Source of the DNA: Pseudomonas sp. CC6-YY-74
GTDB taxonomy: Bacteria > Pseudomonadota > Gammaproteobacteria > Pseudomonadales > Pseudomonadaceae
Assembly: GCF_002025205.1 (NCBI RefSeq)
Contig: NZ_CP019947.1
Coordinates: 4,192,001-4,256,000 of the forward strand
Length of the DNA: 64,000 bases
Direction of reading: 5' to 3'
Shown here: positions 1 through 10,340 of the stretch, in pieces
Layout of the letters: every line of letters begins with the position of its first letter
How positions within the stretch are numbered: position 1 is the first letter of the stretch
Notes under the pieces: generated by a model
The model's database searches: none
What the model was told of the DNA's origin: nothing
Seen by the model: the letters and a program-made list of their open reading frames with translations, nothing else
Program-made: the position numbers and the translations under genes

Positions 1-33
1 TCCGCATACAAGAATAACAGCGAGTACCCCAGC

Positions 34-1569
34 ATGACGACTTCACCTGTTACGCCGTCTCCTGCGCCGCGCCCGGAAGACGAAAATCTTGGCCTCGGTG
101 CCAACCTTGCCTATGGCTTGCAGCATGTGCTGACCATGTATGGCGGCATCGTTGCCGTGCCCCTGATCGTTGGTCAGGCCGCGGGCTTGTCGCCAGCGGA
201 TATCGGCCTGCTGATCGCCGCCTCGCTGTTCGCCGGAGGCCTGGCGACGCTGTTGCAAACCATCGGCCTGCCGTTCTTTGGCTGCCAGCTGCCACTGGTG
301 CAGGGCGTTTCCTTCGCGGGTGTGGCGACCATGATCGCGATCATCGGTAGTGACGGCGCGGGTGGCATGCCCATGGTGCTCGGTGCGGTGATTGCGGCGG
401 CCTTCATTGGCCTGCTGATCACCCCGATATTCTCGCGGATTACTCAGTTCTTTCCGCCGCTGGTCAATGGCATCGTCATCACCATCATCGGCCTCACCCT
501 GATGCCGGTAGCGGCGCGTTGGGCGATGGGCGGCAACAGTCGCGCCGAGGATTTCGGCAGCATGGCCAATATCGGCCTTGCGGCGCTGACCCTTGCCACC
601 GTGCTGCTCCTGAGCAAGCTCGGCAGCGCCAGCATCTCACGCCTGTCGATTCTGCTGGCCATGGTGATCGGTACCCTGGTTGCGGTGGCGCTGGGTATGG
701 CGGATTTTTCCAGGGTTGGCGAAGGGCCGATTCTGGCTTTCCCGGCGCCATTCCATTTCGGCATGCCGACCTTTCAGGTTGCGGCGATCATTTCGATGCT
801 GATCGTGATCATCGTTACCCTGGTGGAAACCTCGGCGGACATCCTCGCGGTCGGTGACATCATCGAGACCAAAGTGGATTCCAAGCGCCTGGGCAATGGC
901 CTGCGCGCCGACATGATCTCCAGTATGTTTGCGCCGATCTTCGGCTCATTCACCCAGAGCGCGTTCGCCCAGAATGTCGGCCTGGTAGCCGTCACCGGGG
1001 TCAAGAGCCGCTACGTGGTGGCCACCAGTGGCCTGATTCTGGTGACCTTGGGTTTGCTGCCGGTCATGGGCCGTCTGGTTGCCGCAGTCCCCACCTCGGT
1101 ATTGGGCGGTGCTGGCATCGTGCTGTTCGGTACGGTGGCCGCCAGCGGCATCCGCACCTTGTCCAAGGTCGACTACCGCAACAATATGAATCTGATCGTC
1201 GTGGCGACCTCAATCGGCTTCGGCATGATTCCCATCGCCGCGCCGACCTTCTACCACCAATTCCCGGCCTGGTTCGAAACCATCTTCCACTCCGGCATCA
1301 GCTCGGCGGCGATCATGGCGATCCTGCTGAACCTGGCGTTCAACCACTTCAAGGCCGGTAACTCGGACCAGCAATCGGTCTTCGCCGCAGCCAGCGAGCG
1401 CACCTTGCGCTACCAGGATGTCGCCGCGTTGAACGATGGTGACTACTTCAAGGGCGGCAAGTTATTCGACGCTGAGGGTCGGGAGGTCCCGCTGCTGGTG
1501 GCAAGTGCTCCGGCGAGCAGGTCAGGCGGCGGGCAAGCGTCGACAGTGGCAGCGGCAGCCGACAGCTAG
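34..1569 (+). CDS. NCS2-family nucleobase (xanthine/uric acid/uracil) permease
   Basis: Inner-membrane nucleobase:cation symporter of the NCS2/NAT family, likely importing xanthine, uric acid or uracil with protons. The 511-residue protein has about a dozen hydrophobic segments, and the family signature Q-N-x-G-x-x-x-x-T-G is present as QNVGLVAVTG around residue 312. The N-terminal ENLGLGANLAYGLQHVLTMYGG stretch is typical of the xanthine/urate branch. The hydrophilic tail after residue about 450 is a little longer than usual. No strong ribosome binding site precedes the ATG, and the upstream context is cut by the window edge. Purine rather than pyrimidine specificity is inference. Confidence 0.85.
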   Translation: MTTSPVTPSPAPRPEDENLGLGANLAYGLQHVLTMYGGIVAVPLIVGQAAGLSPADIGLLIAASLFAGGLATLLQTIGLPFFGCQLPLVQGVSFAGVATMIAIIGSDGAGGMPMVLGAVIAAAFIGLLITPIFSRITQFFPPLVNGIVITIIGLTLMPVAARWAMGGNSRAEDFGSMANIGLAALTLATVLLLSKLGSASISRLSILLAMVIGTLVAVALGMADFSRVGEGPILAFPAPFHFGMPTFQVAAIISMLIVIIVTLVETSADILAVGDIIETKVDSKRLGNGLRADMISSMFAPIFGSFTQSAFAQNVGLVAVTGVKSRYVVATSGLILVTLGLLPVMGRLVAAVPTSVLGGAGIVLFGTVAASGIRTLSKVDYRNNMNLIVVATSIGFGMIPIAAPTFYHQFPAWFETIFHSGISSAAIMAILLNLAFNHFKAGNSDQQSVFAAASERTLRYQDVAALNDGDYFKGGKLFDAEGREVPLLVASAPASRSGGGQASTVAAAADS

Positions 1570-1572
1570 GCC

Positions 1573-1594
1573 GGCGCTGATAAGCGTCAGCGCC
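1573..1594 (+). terminator. Weak hairpin after the permease gene
   Basis: GGCGCTGA-TAAGCG-TCAGCGCC forms a perfect 8-bp stem a few bases after the permease stop codon. There is no clear T-run, so it may only stabilise the 3' end or serve both convergent genes. The rest of the gap to kinB shows nothing else. Confidence 0.4.
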
Positions 1595-1764
1595 AGCTTC
1601 AAGCCCGTCGCCAAGCGCCCAGCATCGTCTCGACAACGGTGGCCGCTTGGTCGTGACTGGGGATGATGGCGGGCATCCATCTGGCTCCTGTACCAGGCTC
1701 TGGCATCCGCCTGGACCGGCTGATGCCAGTAGTAAAGTGCAATCTGTGACGCCAAGGCTGCCGC

Positions 1765-3536
1765 TCAGAACGGCAGTTCCAGATAGAAGCGCGCGCCCTG
1801 TCTCGGCCGTGACTGCACGCCGATGCGCCCGCCGTGCAGTTGGGCGATCTCCTTGCACAGCGCCAGGCCGAGGCCGGCGCCACCGGTCTTGCGCCCGACC
1901 TGGACGAACGGCTCGAATATCCGCGCCTGCTGGCTGTAGGGAATGCCCTCGCCATCATCCTCGACGCTGACGATCAGCCGCTGGCCCTGGCGCCGCGCCT
2001 GCAGACGGACCTGCCCGTCGGCGTGGCTGTGGCGCAGGGCGTTGCCGAGCAGGTTGTCGAGGGCTCGTTCGATCTGCAGGCGATCCAGGTCGATCTCGGG
2101 CAGCGCGCCGCCGACCTCGACGCTCAGTGTGACCCGGTGTTCGGCGGCTTGGGCGGCGAAGCGCTGTTGCGCCTGCTGCAGCAGTTGTTCGAGGTCGCAC
2201 GGGCGCCTGTCGAGCTGTTGCAGGCCATTCTGGTAGCGCGAGAAATTCAGCAGGTCGTTGATCAGGCGTACCAGGCGGTGCATCTCTTCGTCGATGGTGC
2301 GCAGCAGGTCGGTTTCACGGGCTTCGTCGCTGAAGTGCAGACGCTCCTGCAGCAGACCGAAGGCCATGTGCATGCCGGTCACCGGGGTGCGCAGCTCATG
2401 CGAGGCGCGCAGCACGAACTCGCTGCGCACGCGTTCGAAGGCGCGCTGCTTGGTGACGTCGTGGAGCACCATCACCGCGCCCTGGATATGCCCCGAGGCA
2501 TGACTGACCGGGGTCAGGCTGTAAGCCAGCAGGCGGGTTTCACCGTCGGCTTCGATCTGCAGGTCCTCCAGCGCCTGCTCCAGGTGCTTGCCTTGCAGCA
2601 CGCGTTGCAGCTGCTCATCCAGTTCAGGCTTGTGCAGGGCGTGGCCGAGGCTCTGACCGAGAGGCTGGTCGTGCCAGTCGAGCTGGCGCTGGGCGACGGG
2701 GTTGAAGTGTTCCAATAGGCCGTGGCGATCGAAAATCAACAAGCCGTCATCGATGCTGTCGAGCACCGCCTGCAGGCGGCGCTGCTCGGCCATCAGCGCG
2801 GCGATGTTGCTGTTCTTGAACTTCTGCACGGCCGCGGCCATCAGGCCGAAACGCCGGCTCAGGGTGGCCAGCTCGGCGGCCTGGGAGATGGGCAAAGACA
2901 CCTGGAAATCACCCTGGCCGATCTGATCGGCGGCGCGCGCCAGGGCTTCGATCGGCTGACTGAAGCGCCGCGCGATGCTGTGCGCGGTGATGAAGCCAAT
3001 GACCAGCACGGCCAGGCTGATCAGACCAAGTAGCCCGGTAATCAGCCAGGCACGTTCGCGCATCATTGCCTGGGCGCTGTGCATCTGCTCGACATAGCGC
3101 ATCTGGATGGCATTGATACGGTCGCGCAGGACCCTCAGGGCGTGACCGAAATCGTCGTTGTTGAGTAGTTGGCGACGTACCGCCAGCGGCGTTTGCAGGA
3201 GGTCCTGGTAATGCGCATAGGCGCGGCCGATCTCAGCCACGGCCTGGCGGTCGCTGTCATCGATGGCGCCTGCGCTGGCCTTGCCGAGCCACTGCTGGAA
3301 GCGTGCGTCGGAGGTTTTCAAGGCATCGCGGTCGAGCTTGTCGGCAATCATCAGGATGACCTGGGTGCCCATCTCCTGACGCAGGCCGAGGGAGGCGTCG
3401 ATGATGGCGAGGTTGCGGGTCATCGCTTGGTTCTGCCCTTTGCTCAGTTGCCACACGCTGAACATGCCGAGCAGTAGGCCGAACAGGGCGACGGTGATCA
3501 GCGCACTGCTGCTGAGGAACAGCTGACTGCGCAGTT

Positions 3537-3540
<4 letters not shown>
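1765..3540 (-). CDS. kinB: Sensor histidine kinase KinB
   Basis: Membrane sensor kinase (591 aa), partner of AlgB, which in P. aeruginosa controls alginate and virulence output. Visible parts: a first membrane segment at about residues 9-31, a periplasmic four-helix sensor region, a second membrane segment at about 164-186, HAMP at about 187-240, a PAS region at about 250-360, the phospho-acceptor in RASHELRTPV (His381), the N box around DNLLGNALRHS (about 495), and the G boxes VEDDGEGIP and GGAGLGLALC. The start codon overlaps the algB stop (ATGA), so the two are translationally coupled. Length and motif order match KinB closely. Confidence 0.95.
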
Positions 3541-4883
<1,343 letters not shown>

Positions 4884-4930
4884 GTGCGTGCTCCAGTGAT
4901 TGAGTGTATGTAATTAGTCCGGAAACTTTC

Positions 4931-4975
4931 GTGCAAGTTGCACGGTGTGTCTGGGGCGATCTTGCAAGCTGCAAG
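4931..4975. promoter_or_regulatory. Two inverted repeats, candidate upstream activator sites
   Basis: GTGCAAGTTGCAC (4931-4943, 6-bp arms, 1-bp centre) and CTTGCAAGCTGCAAG (4961-4975, 6-bp arms, 3-bp centre) share TTGCA/TGCAA half sites. Their centres are about 31 bp apart, roughly three helical turns. They lie about 65-110 bp upstream of a sigma-54 -24/-12 element, the normal position for enhancer-binding-protein sites. AlgB, encoded next door and divergently, is one candidate ligand; that link is inference. Confidence 0.5.
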
Positions 4976-5039
4976 CCTTAGGTTGTCAGTTTGAATAACT
5001 AAGTAATTGGTTTTAAAAGAGTTATTTATATTTAAAAGC

Positions 5040-5055
5040 TGGCACAGGGCTTGCA
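5040..5055 (+). promoter_or_regulatory. Sigma-54 promoter (-24/-12) of the BON-domain gene
   Basis: TGGCAC-AGGGC-TTGCA matches the TGGCAC-N5-TTGCW consensus at every specified position. It sits 60 bases before the start codon of the BON-domain protein and points toward it. Only the sequence match is seen; use by RpoN is inferred. Confidence 0.75.
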
Positions 5056-5115
5056 AATATCTATGCAACGGCTGCCATTGGCAGCGCGTATATGGATATG
5101 ACTGGAGGAACCGCC

Positions 5116-5952
5116 ATGAATCATTTCAAAACCCTCGCCTTGGCCACTGCAACTGCCAGCGTGATTGCCCTGACGCCCTTGACCACTTATGCGGCCGAAG
5201 GCGATATGAGCCGCGAGCTCAGGGAAGCACGTCAGGAGGGGTCAATTTGGACGGCTATCACCCTCAACCGTCATCTCAACCCGTTCACTATCGACGTCGA
5301 TGTGGAGAACGGCAGCGCCAAGCTCACCGGTAGTGTCGAAACCGACGTTGAACGCGATCTAGCCGAACAGCTTGCGCTGGGTATCGACGGTGTAAAGAAC
5401 GTCGACAACCAGCTGAAAGTCGATGCCAAGGCCGAGCGCAAAGGCGAGGGCGAATCGACCCTGGCGCAGCGTTTCGACGATGCCACCCTGGTCGCCACGG
5501 TGAAATCCAAATTGCTGTGGAACAGCAATACCGAAGGTCTGGACATTAATATTGCAGCCAAGAATGGTGAGGTCACCCTGACGGGTAGTGCACAAACCCC
5601 GGAGGCCAAGGAACTGGCCGCTCGCCTGGCCGCCAACACCAAGGGCGTGCGTGAGGTGCACAACAACCTCACCGTCAGCGCCGCCGACAGCGCCGCGGCC
5701 AAGACGCAGAACGCGACCGATGATGCCAGTGCGGCAATCAGCGATGCGTGGATCACCAGCAAGGTGAAATCCAGCTATCTCTACAGTCGCAACCTCGATG
5801 GTCTGGACATCTCGGTCGACACCAAGGGCGGCATGGTGAGCCTCAGCGGTAAGGTGCGGAGCAGCACTGAGAAGCAGCTGGCCATCGAGACCGCTCGCAA
5901 CATCCGCGGCGTACGCGGTGTGGATGCCGACACCCTGCGCGTCGAAAGTTGA
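5116..5952 (+). CDS. Periplasmic protein with three BON domains (OsmY-like)
   Basis: Exported protein of 278 aa built from a signal peptide (about 1-26, ending TTYAA) and three BON domains at about residues 45-105, 130-195 and 215-278. Each has the alternating hydrophobic pattern and the conserved Gly-Val near its end (GVKNVDN, GVREVHN, GVRGVDA). BON domains bind phospholipid or envelope surfaces, and OsmY-like proteins act in osmotic or envelope stress. The ATG at 5116 is preferred over an in-frame ATG 24 bases upstream because GGAGGA lies at the right distance. A sigma-54 promoter match lies 60 bases upstream. Confidence 0.9.
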   Translation: MNHFKTLALATATASVIALTPLTTYAAEGDMSRELREARQEGSIWTAITLNRHLNPFTIDVDVENGSAKLTGSVETDVERDLAEQLALGIDGVKNVDNQLKVDAKAERKGEGESTLAQRFDDATLVATVKSKLLWNSNTEGLDINIAAKNGEVTLTGSAQTPEAKELAARLAANTKGVREVHNNLTVSAADSAAAKTQNATDDASAAISDAWITSKVKSSYLYSRNLDGLDISVDTKGGMVSLSGKVRSSTEKQLAIETARNIRGVRGVDADTLRVES

Positions 5953-6029
5953 TCAGCCGCTGGCCAGAAGTGGCCAGCGTTCCTTGCCCAGTGCCGTATG
6001 ACGCGGCACTCAACCAATGGAGAAACTTC

Positions 6030-6464
6030 ATGACTAGCAAGACAGCACAACTCAACGAGCTGATCGAAATCACCCGTGACGGTCAGCGCTTCTACGAGCA
6101 CGCCCAGGAGACCGTCGAGGATGTACGTCTGCAAGCGGTGTTCCGCGATATGCAGCAGGCCAAGACCCAGGTGATACAGGCGCTGGGCGTTAAAGTCGCG
6201 GCCAACCATGAGACGCCGGCCACCGGTGGCACCCTGCTGGGCAAGATGCGTCAGGTTTATGCCGATACTCGCGCGACCCTGTCCAGCGAGGAAGAGGCGA
6301 CCTACGTGGCCCAGTTGGAAGAAGCCGAGGATCGCATCCTGCACGCCTTCGAGGATGCCCTGGAGTGTGCTGAGCCGGACGTCAAGGCTCTGCTTGCGGT
6401 GGAGATGCCGAAGGTACGAGCCTGTCACGAGCGCATGCGCGCGCTCAAGCAAAGCATGCAGTAA
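6030..6464 (+). CDS. PA2169-family (DUF2383) four-helix-bundle protein
   Basis: Small cytoplasmic helical protein of 144 aa resembling the PA2169/DUF2383 ferritin-like family. It is rich in Glu/Ala helices, with the motif LNELIEITRDGQRFYEHA near the N-terminus and scattered Glu/His positions that in ferritin-like folds can bind metal. The start at 6030 follows AATGGAGAAAC (GGAG); an upstream in-frame ATG would overlap the previous gene. It is probably co-transcribed with the BON protein 77 bases upstream. The biochemical role of the family is unknown; it is often found among general-stress genes. Confidence 0.8.
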   Translation: MTSKTAQLNELIEITRDGQRFYEHAQETVEDVRLQAVFRDMQQAKTQVIQALGVKVAANHETPATGGTLLGKMRQVYADTRATLSSEEEATYVAQLEEAEDRILHAFEDALECAEPDVKALLAVEMPKVRACHERMRALKQSMQ

Positions 6465-6689
6465 CAACGGTGTATGGAGTGGAGCAGGGGCGTTCCGCTC
6501 GCCCGTGGGCCCACGGTCTTGTGCAAACGCCCGAGGGCAGCTGGGCGATTGTGTGGGCAGTCGGTTAATGCATCATGATTTATTTTTAACTTGTTGATTT
6601 ATATATTTTTATTTTTATCGAGTGACCTTCAGGCTGCAATGAATAAGGCAGAAAAGGCCAGCAAAGCAAGGATCAGAAAGAGCTTGAGG

Positions 6690-6938
6690 ATGAACCACCG
6701 TCACTTGCCTTACCCTTTGTTGGCTAAGGGACTGCTGGCCAGCGCAGCACTGTTGTTGCTGCTGATCGGCGAGCAAGGGCTGGATGCCAAGCCGACGACG
6801 CAGGCGGCGCAATGGCGTCGTCTGCCGACAGAGCAAGTACTGAGTGTGCCGCCGGCTGCACCGGTGCAACCGGTGAGTCGGGTCCGTCAGTTACCGCTCG
6901 GGGAACGACAAAGGTTGCAACGCAGTTGGGTGTTCTAA
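6690..6938 (+). CDS. Small hypothetical membrane-anchored protein
   Basis: An 82-residue product with one strong hydrophobic segment (about residues 9-26, LLAKGLLASAALLLLLIG), followed by a Pro/Gln/Arg-rich tail. It looks like a single-pass inner-membrane or poorly cleaved exported protein. An alternative in-frame ATG at 6639 has a slightly better spaced AGG and would add 17 residues. No family is recognised. The upstream stretch from 6500 to 6640 is AT-rich and probably holds a promoter. Confidence 0.45.
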   Translation: MNHRHLPYPLLAKGLLASAALLLLLIGEQGLDAKPTTQAAQWRRLPTEQVLSVPPAAPVQPVSRVRQLPLGERQRLQRSWVF

Positions 6939-7068
6939 ATACAGTCGCAACCGCTAGCAGGTGTGCTTGTCAGGTTGGCGCTGCAGCAGGACGTGATAAG
7001 GGCAGTGTGATGCCACTTCGGATTTACCTGATACACCGCAATATCCAGAAAACTGAAGGAGAATCATT

Positions 7069-7230
7069 ATGTTAAGTTGGGCCATAACCTTTCTGATCAT
7101 CGCCATTGTTGCCGCTGTGCTGGGCTTCGGTGGTATCGCAGGCACCGCCACTGGCATCGCGAAGATTCTGTTCGTGGTGTTCCTGGTGTTGTTTGTCGTG
7201 TCCTTCATCATGGGTCGCCGGCGCGGCTGA
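7069..7230 (+). CDS. DUF1328-family small membrane protein
   Basis: A 53-residue, two-segment inner-membrane protein. It starts MLSWAITFLIIAIVAAVLGF, has a central GGIAGTATGIAKI turn, a second hydrophobic helix and an MGRRRG tail. This is the YtjA/DUF1328 pattern, common in Proteobacteria and often stress-associated; its function is unknown. AAGGAG stands eight bases before the ATG. Its position after the BON and PA2169-type genes fits an envelope-stress group. Confidence 0.85.
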   Translation: MLSWAITFLIIAIVAAVLGFGGIAGTATGIAKILFVVFLVLFVVSFIMGRRRG

Positions 7231-7239
7231 GGAGCGTCG

Positions 7240-7393
7240 ATGCCGTTACTCAAGACGCTCGCTGCTGCCGTTGCTAGGCGGCAGCGTGGCGGCTGGAGTC
7301 GGCGACAAGAACACCGATGCCCACCGACTGAGCAAGCCTGATGCACGGACAGCCGATCCTCAAGGAACCGCTGAACAACGAACGAATGAGTAG
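7240..7393 (+). pseudogene. Frameshifted small exported protein (remnant or sequence error)
   Basis: An ATG at 7240, preceded by GGAG, begins a signal-peptide-like MPLLKTLAAAV. In that frame translation degenerates into RRQRGG and stops after 33 codons. In the next frame, from about 7262, the sequence reads LLGGSVAAGVGDKNTDAH and continues hydrophilic to a TAG at 7391-7393. Removing one base near 7268-7273 would join them into one exported protein of about 50 residues. This is a reconstruction from codon content only; no family is recognised. Confidence 0.35.
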
Positions 7394-7600
7394 TGAACGC
7401 CGAGTGGAGCCGCCGCGCAGCTGAGCGCGACAATGGCCACGAGCGCCGGTCTGGGCGCTAGCGATTGATCGAGTCATGCATCGGCTGCTGTTGCCTTGTC
7501 CATCCCACGGCCGTTCATTATCGAGTCGGGCTGCCTACTCCCTCCCTCCTTCACACGGGCCATTACAGGCGCGTTATCATCCGCGCATCGATCGGGGTGG

Positions 7601-8833
7601 ATGATGCTGAACGGCTTGTGGCTGGGATTTTTCGTGGTGGCGGCAGTGGCGGGTTTGTCGCGCTGGTTGCTGGGTGACGATCCGGCGGTATTCGCCGCCA
7701 TGGTCGAGAGCCTGTTCGCCATGGCCAAGCTGGCGGTCGAGGTGATGGTGGTGCTGTTTGGCACCCTGACCCTGTGGCTGGGCTTTCTGCGTATCGCCGA
7801 GAGGGCCGGCCTGGTCGACCTCCTGGGTCGTGCGCTGGGACCGTTGTTTGCGCGGTTGATGCCCGAGGTACCGCGCGGTCATCCGGCGCTGGGCTTCATC
7901 ACCCTCAACTTCGCCGCCAACGGCCTCGGTCTGGACAACGCCGCCACGCCGATCGGCCTGAAAGCCATGCGCGCGCTGCAGGAGCTGAACCCGAGCAAGG
8001 TGGTGGCGAGCAACGCGCAGATCCTCTTTCTGGTGCTCAACACCTCCTCCCTGACCCTGCTGCCGGTGTCGATCTTCATGTACCGGGTGCAACAGGGCGC
8101 CGACGACCCGACCCTGGTGTTCCTGCCGATCCTCCTGGCCACCAGCGCCTCGACCCTGGCCGGCCTGCTGGCGGTGGCCCTGATGCAGCGTCTGCGCCTG
8201 TGGGATCCGGTGGTGCTGGCCTACCTGATTCCCGGTGCACTGCTGCTCGGCGGCTTCATGGCGCTGCTTGCCGGGCTCTCGGCCACGGCGCTGGCGGCAC
8301 TGTCCTCGCTGCTCGGCAACCTCACCCTGTTCGGCCTGATCCTGCTGTTCCTGCTGGTCGGTGCGCTGCGCCGGGTGCCGGTCTACGAGAGCTTCATCGA
8401 AGGCGCCAAGGAAGGCTTCGACGTGGCCAAGAGCTTGTTGCCCTACCTGGTCGCCATGCTCTGCGCGATTGGTGTATTGCGCGCCTCCGGCGCCCTGGAT
8501 TTTGGCCTGGATGGCGTGCGCGCGGCGGTGCAGTGGCTGGGCTGGGACACCCGTTTTATCGATGCCCTGCCCACCGCGCTGATGAAGCCGTTCTCCGGCA
8601 GCGCGGCGCGGGCCATGCTGATCGAGACCATGCAAAGCTTTGGCGTGGACAGCTTTCCCGCCTTGTTGGCGGCGACGGTACAGGGCAGTACCGAGACCAC
8701 CTTCTATGTGCTGGCGGTGTATTTCGGCGCGGTGGGCATCCAGCGCGCCCGGCATGCCGTGGCTTGTGCGCTGTTCGCCGATCTGGCCGGGATTCTCGCC
8801 GCCATCGGCGTGTGCTACTGGTTCTTCGGTTGA
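7601..8833 (+). CDS. Nucleoside recognition/Spm (gate) domain membrane protein
   Basis: Polytopic membrane protein of about 410 aa resembling fused SpmA and SpmB spore-maturation proteins, which carry two nucleoside-recognition (gate) domains. Visible features are many hydrophobic helices and the conserved stretch NFAANGLGLDNAATPIGLKA, typical of the SpmA half. The second half carries the matching STETTFYVLAVYFGAVG motif of the SpmB half. Transport substrate and role in a non-sporulating organism are unknown. Two adjacent ATGs (7601, 7604) follow GGGGTGG; upstream codons in the same frame look non-coding. The 3' end overlaps the convergent DUF5924 gene by 19 bases. Confidence 0.85.
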   Translation: MMLNGLWLGFFVVAAVAGLSRWLLGDDPAVFAAMVESLFAMAKLAVEVMVVLFGTLTLWLGFLRIAERAGLVDLLGRALGPLFARLMPEVPRGHPALGFITLNFAANGLGLDNAATPIGLKAMRALQELNPSKVVASNAQILFLVLNTSSLTLLPVSIFMYRVQQGADDPTLVFLPILLATSASTLAGLLAVALMQRLRLWDPVVLAYLIPGALLLGGFMALLAGLSATALAALSSLLGNLTLFGLILLFLLVGALRRVPVYESFIEGAKEGFDVAKSLLPYLVAMLCAIGVLRASGALDFGLDGVRAAVQWLGWDTRFIDALPTALMKPFSGSAARAMLIETMQSFGVDSFPALLAATVQGSTETTFYVLAVYFGAVGIQRARHAVACALFADLAGILAAIGVCYWFFG

Positions 8834-9915
8834 AGCGGTGTTTCGGCTTCGCCGCTCGGGTCGGGAGCCGGGGCGCCAGCTGACTCCAGCACCCGGAAGC
8901 GCAACACGCCAATCATCTGCCCGGCCTCGGTGAGCACCTGGATCTGCCAGTGGCCAAGCGCGTCCTTCGGGAAATTCTGCTTATGGGTCCAGGCGCGGTA
9001 GCCTTCCTTGCGCCCTCCGGAAATATCCAGAGCGATGCGTTCGACTTCCTCGCCGTTGCGCCGCCAGACATGGTAGATGCGCTCGTTCAGGCCCCGTGGC
9101 GCATTGATCGCGGTGTAGGCGAACAGCCCCTGGGCACGCAATTGGGCGACGCCGAGCTGCTTGATTCCAGCGCCTGGCGAGCGGTTGCTGTCGTTGAATT
9201 CCTGGCTCACCGCCACCTCGGTCAGCCACAGGGTGGCTGGTGGCACCCAGACCCGGGCCAGCCAACCGGTCGCACCCAGCGCCAGGATCAAGCCGACCAG
9301 CAGCACGCCGCGCCACCAGCGCTTTACGGTGATGACCCCGGTCAGGCTGGGAACCGACAGGATCACCGCGGTGGCCAATGCCAACTTATAGCTCTGCGGG
9401 GTGGTCAGCTTGAAGATGATCGGCAAGGCGGTGAGCATGACCGCAAACAGCGTTAGGGTGTGATAGGCGAGGAACAGCCAGCGCCGCGGCGCCAGCCACT
9501 TGTAATACAGCGGGTCGATGATCGAGACCAGCGCCGCCAGCGCCAGCACGCCGCTGAACAGCACCTGGCCGCTGTTCCAGGTGGTGGTGATGAAGAAGAA
9601 TGGCAAGACGAAGAACAGGCTTTCCTGGTGGATCATCTGGGTCGCGTAGCGCAGCAGCGGTGGCGGCAACTCGAAGCCGAACCAGCGGGCGATTTGCGCG
9701 CGCAGGATGTTCTCCAGAATCAGCCACAGCCAGCTGACCAGCATCACCGTGGCCAGCACCTGGGCCAGTTGGGCCTGGCGCTCGACCAGCAGAAAGCTCG
9801 CCAGGCCCGAGGCAAAACCGAAGATCGCCACCAGCCCGGGGTGGCGCTGGATCAGGGCGATCAGGCGGAACAACTGGGTTTTTCCGCGCGCGAGTAGGGT
9901 CAAGGGCAGGCTCAT
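8815..9915 (-). CDS. DUF5924/DUF2914 membrane protein
   Basis: Membrane protein of 366 aa. The N-terminal half has about six hydrophobic helices (from residue about 25 to about 225). The C-terminal soluble part (about 235-345) has the DUF2914 look (ARVWVPPATLWLTEVAVS, then YHVWRRNGEEVERIALDISG and a WRAWT-like motif), ending in a short Pro-rich tail. The DUF2914 part is probably periplasmic. Function is unknown; the family is common in Pseudomonas. Its end overlaps the gate-domain gene tail-to-tail. Confidence 0.75.
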   Translation of the reverse strand: MSLPLTLLARGKTQLFRLIALIQRHPGLVAIFGFASGLASFLLVERQAQLAQVLATVMLVSWLWLILENILRAQIARWFGFELPPPLLRYATQMIHQESLFFVLPFFFITTTWNSGQVLFSGVLALAALVSIIDPLYYKWLAPRRWLFLAYHTLTLFAVMLTALPIIFKLTTPQSYKLALATAVILSVPSLTGVITVKRWWRGVLLVGLILALGATGWLARVWVPPATLWLTEVAVSQEFNDSNRSPGAGIKQLGVAQLRAQGLFAYTAINAPRGLNERIYHVWRRNGEEVERIALDISGGRKEGYRAWTHKQNFPKDALGHWQIQVLTEAGQMIGVLRFRVLESAGAPAPDPSGEAETPLQPKNQ

Positions 9916-10340
9916 GGCAGTGGTCGGCGAATAGTCGAGGATACTCCTTGTGCCCGCCGCCTGTGTCCAGAGCCGCCTGCCGGTCTTCAGTGGTTTCGCG
10001 TGCTCGGCGCGGGACCGCGCGCGGTCTGGCTACAGTCGCTCAGGTTGCCTCGTACTGCGCACCCTGGCACCTGGCCATGGCGTCATTACGGGACACGGCT
10101 GGCGCACTTCGGCTCGGGCAGGATCACGAGCAGGTGGGCCTTCCCGACGGCCACTCCCTACGCATTGCGGCGGTGGATCATGGCCGGTTGCTCGACACGG
10201 CAGGCGCCGCTACAGACTCGCTTACCCTCTAAAAGCGCATTGCTCCGTGCAAATTTTGCCCGAACGGTTAGACTTTCTCGCTTCTGGCCGCAACCCACGA
10301 GGTCGCGCGGCTTAACAACAAGCAGAAAAGGAGCACTCCC
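9916..10340. other. Intergenic region before the TRAP transporter
   Basis: No convincing gene in about 425 bases. Several open frames run through it but lack coding character and ribosome binding sites. The TAXI operon promoter must lie in the last 150 bases; no clear -35/-10 or -24/-12 element stands out. AAGGAG just before the TAXI start is the only firm signal. Confidence 0.5.
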
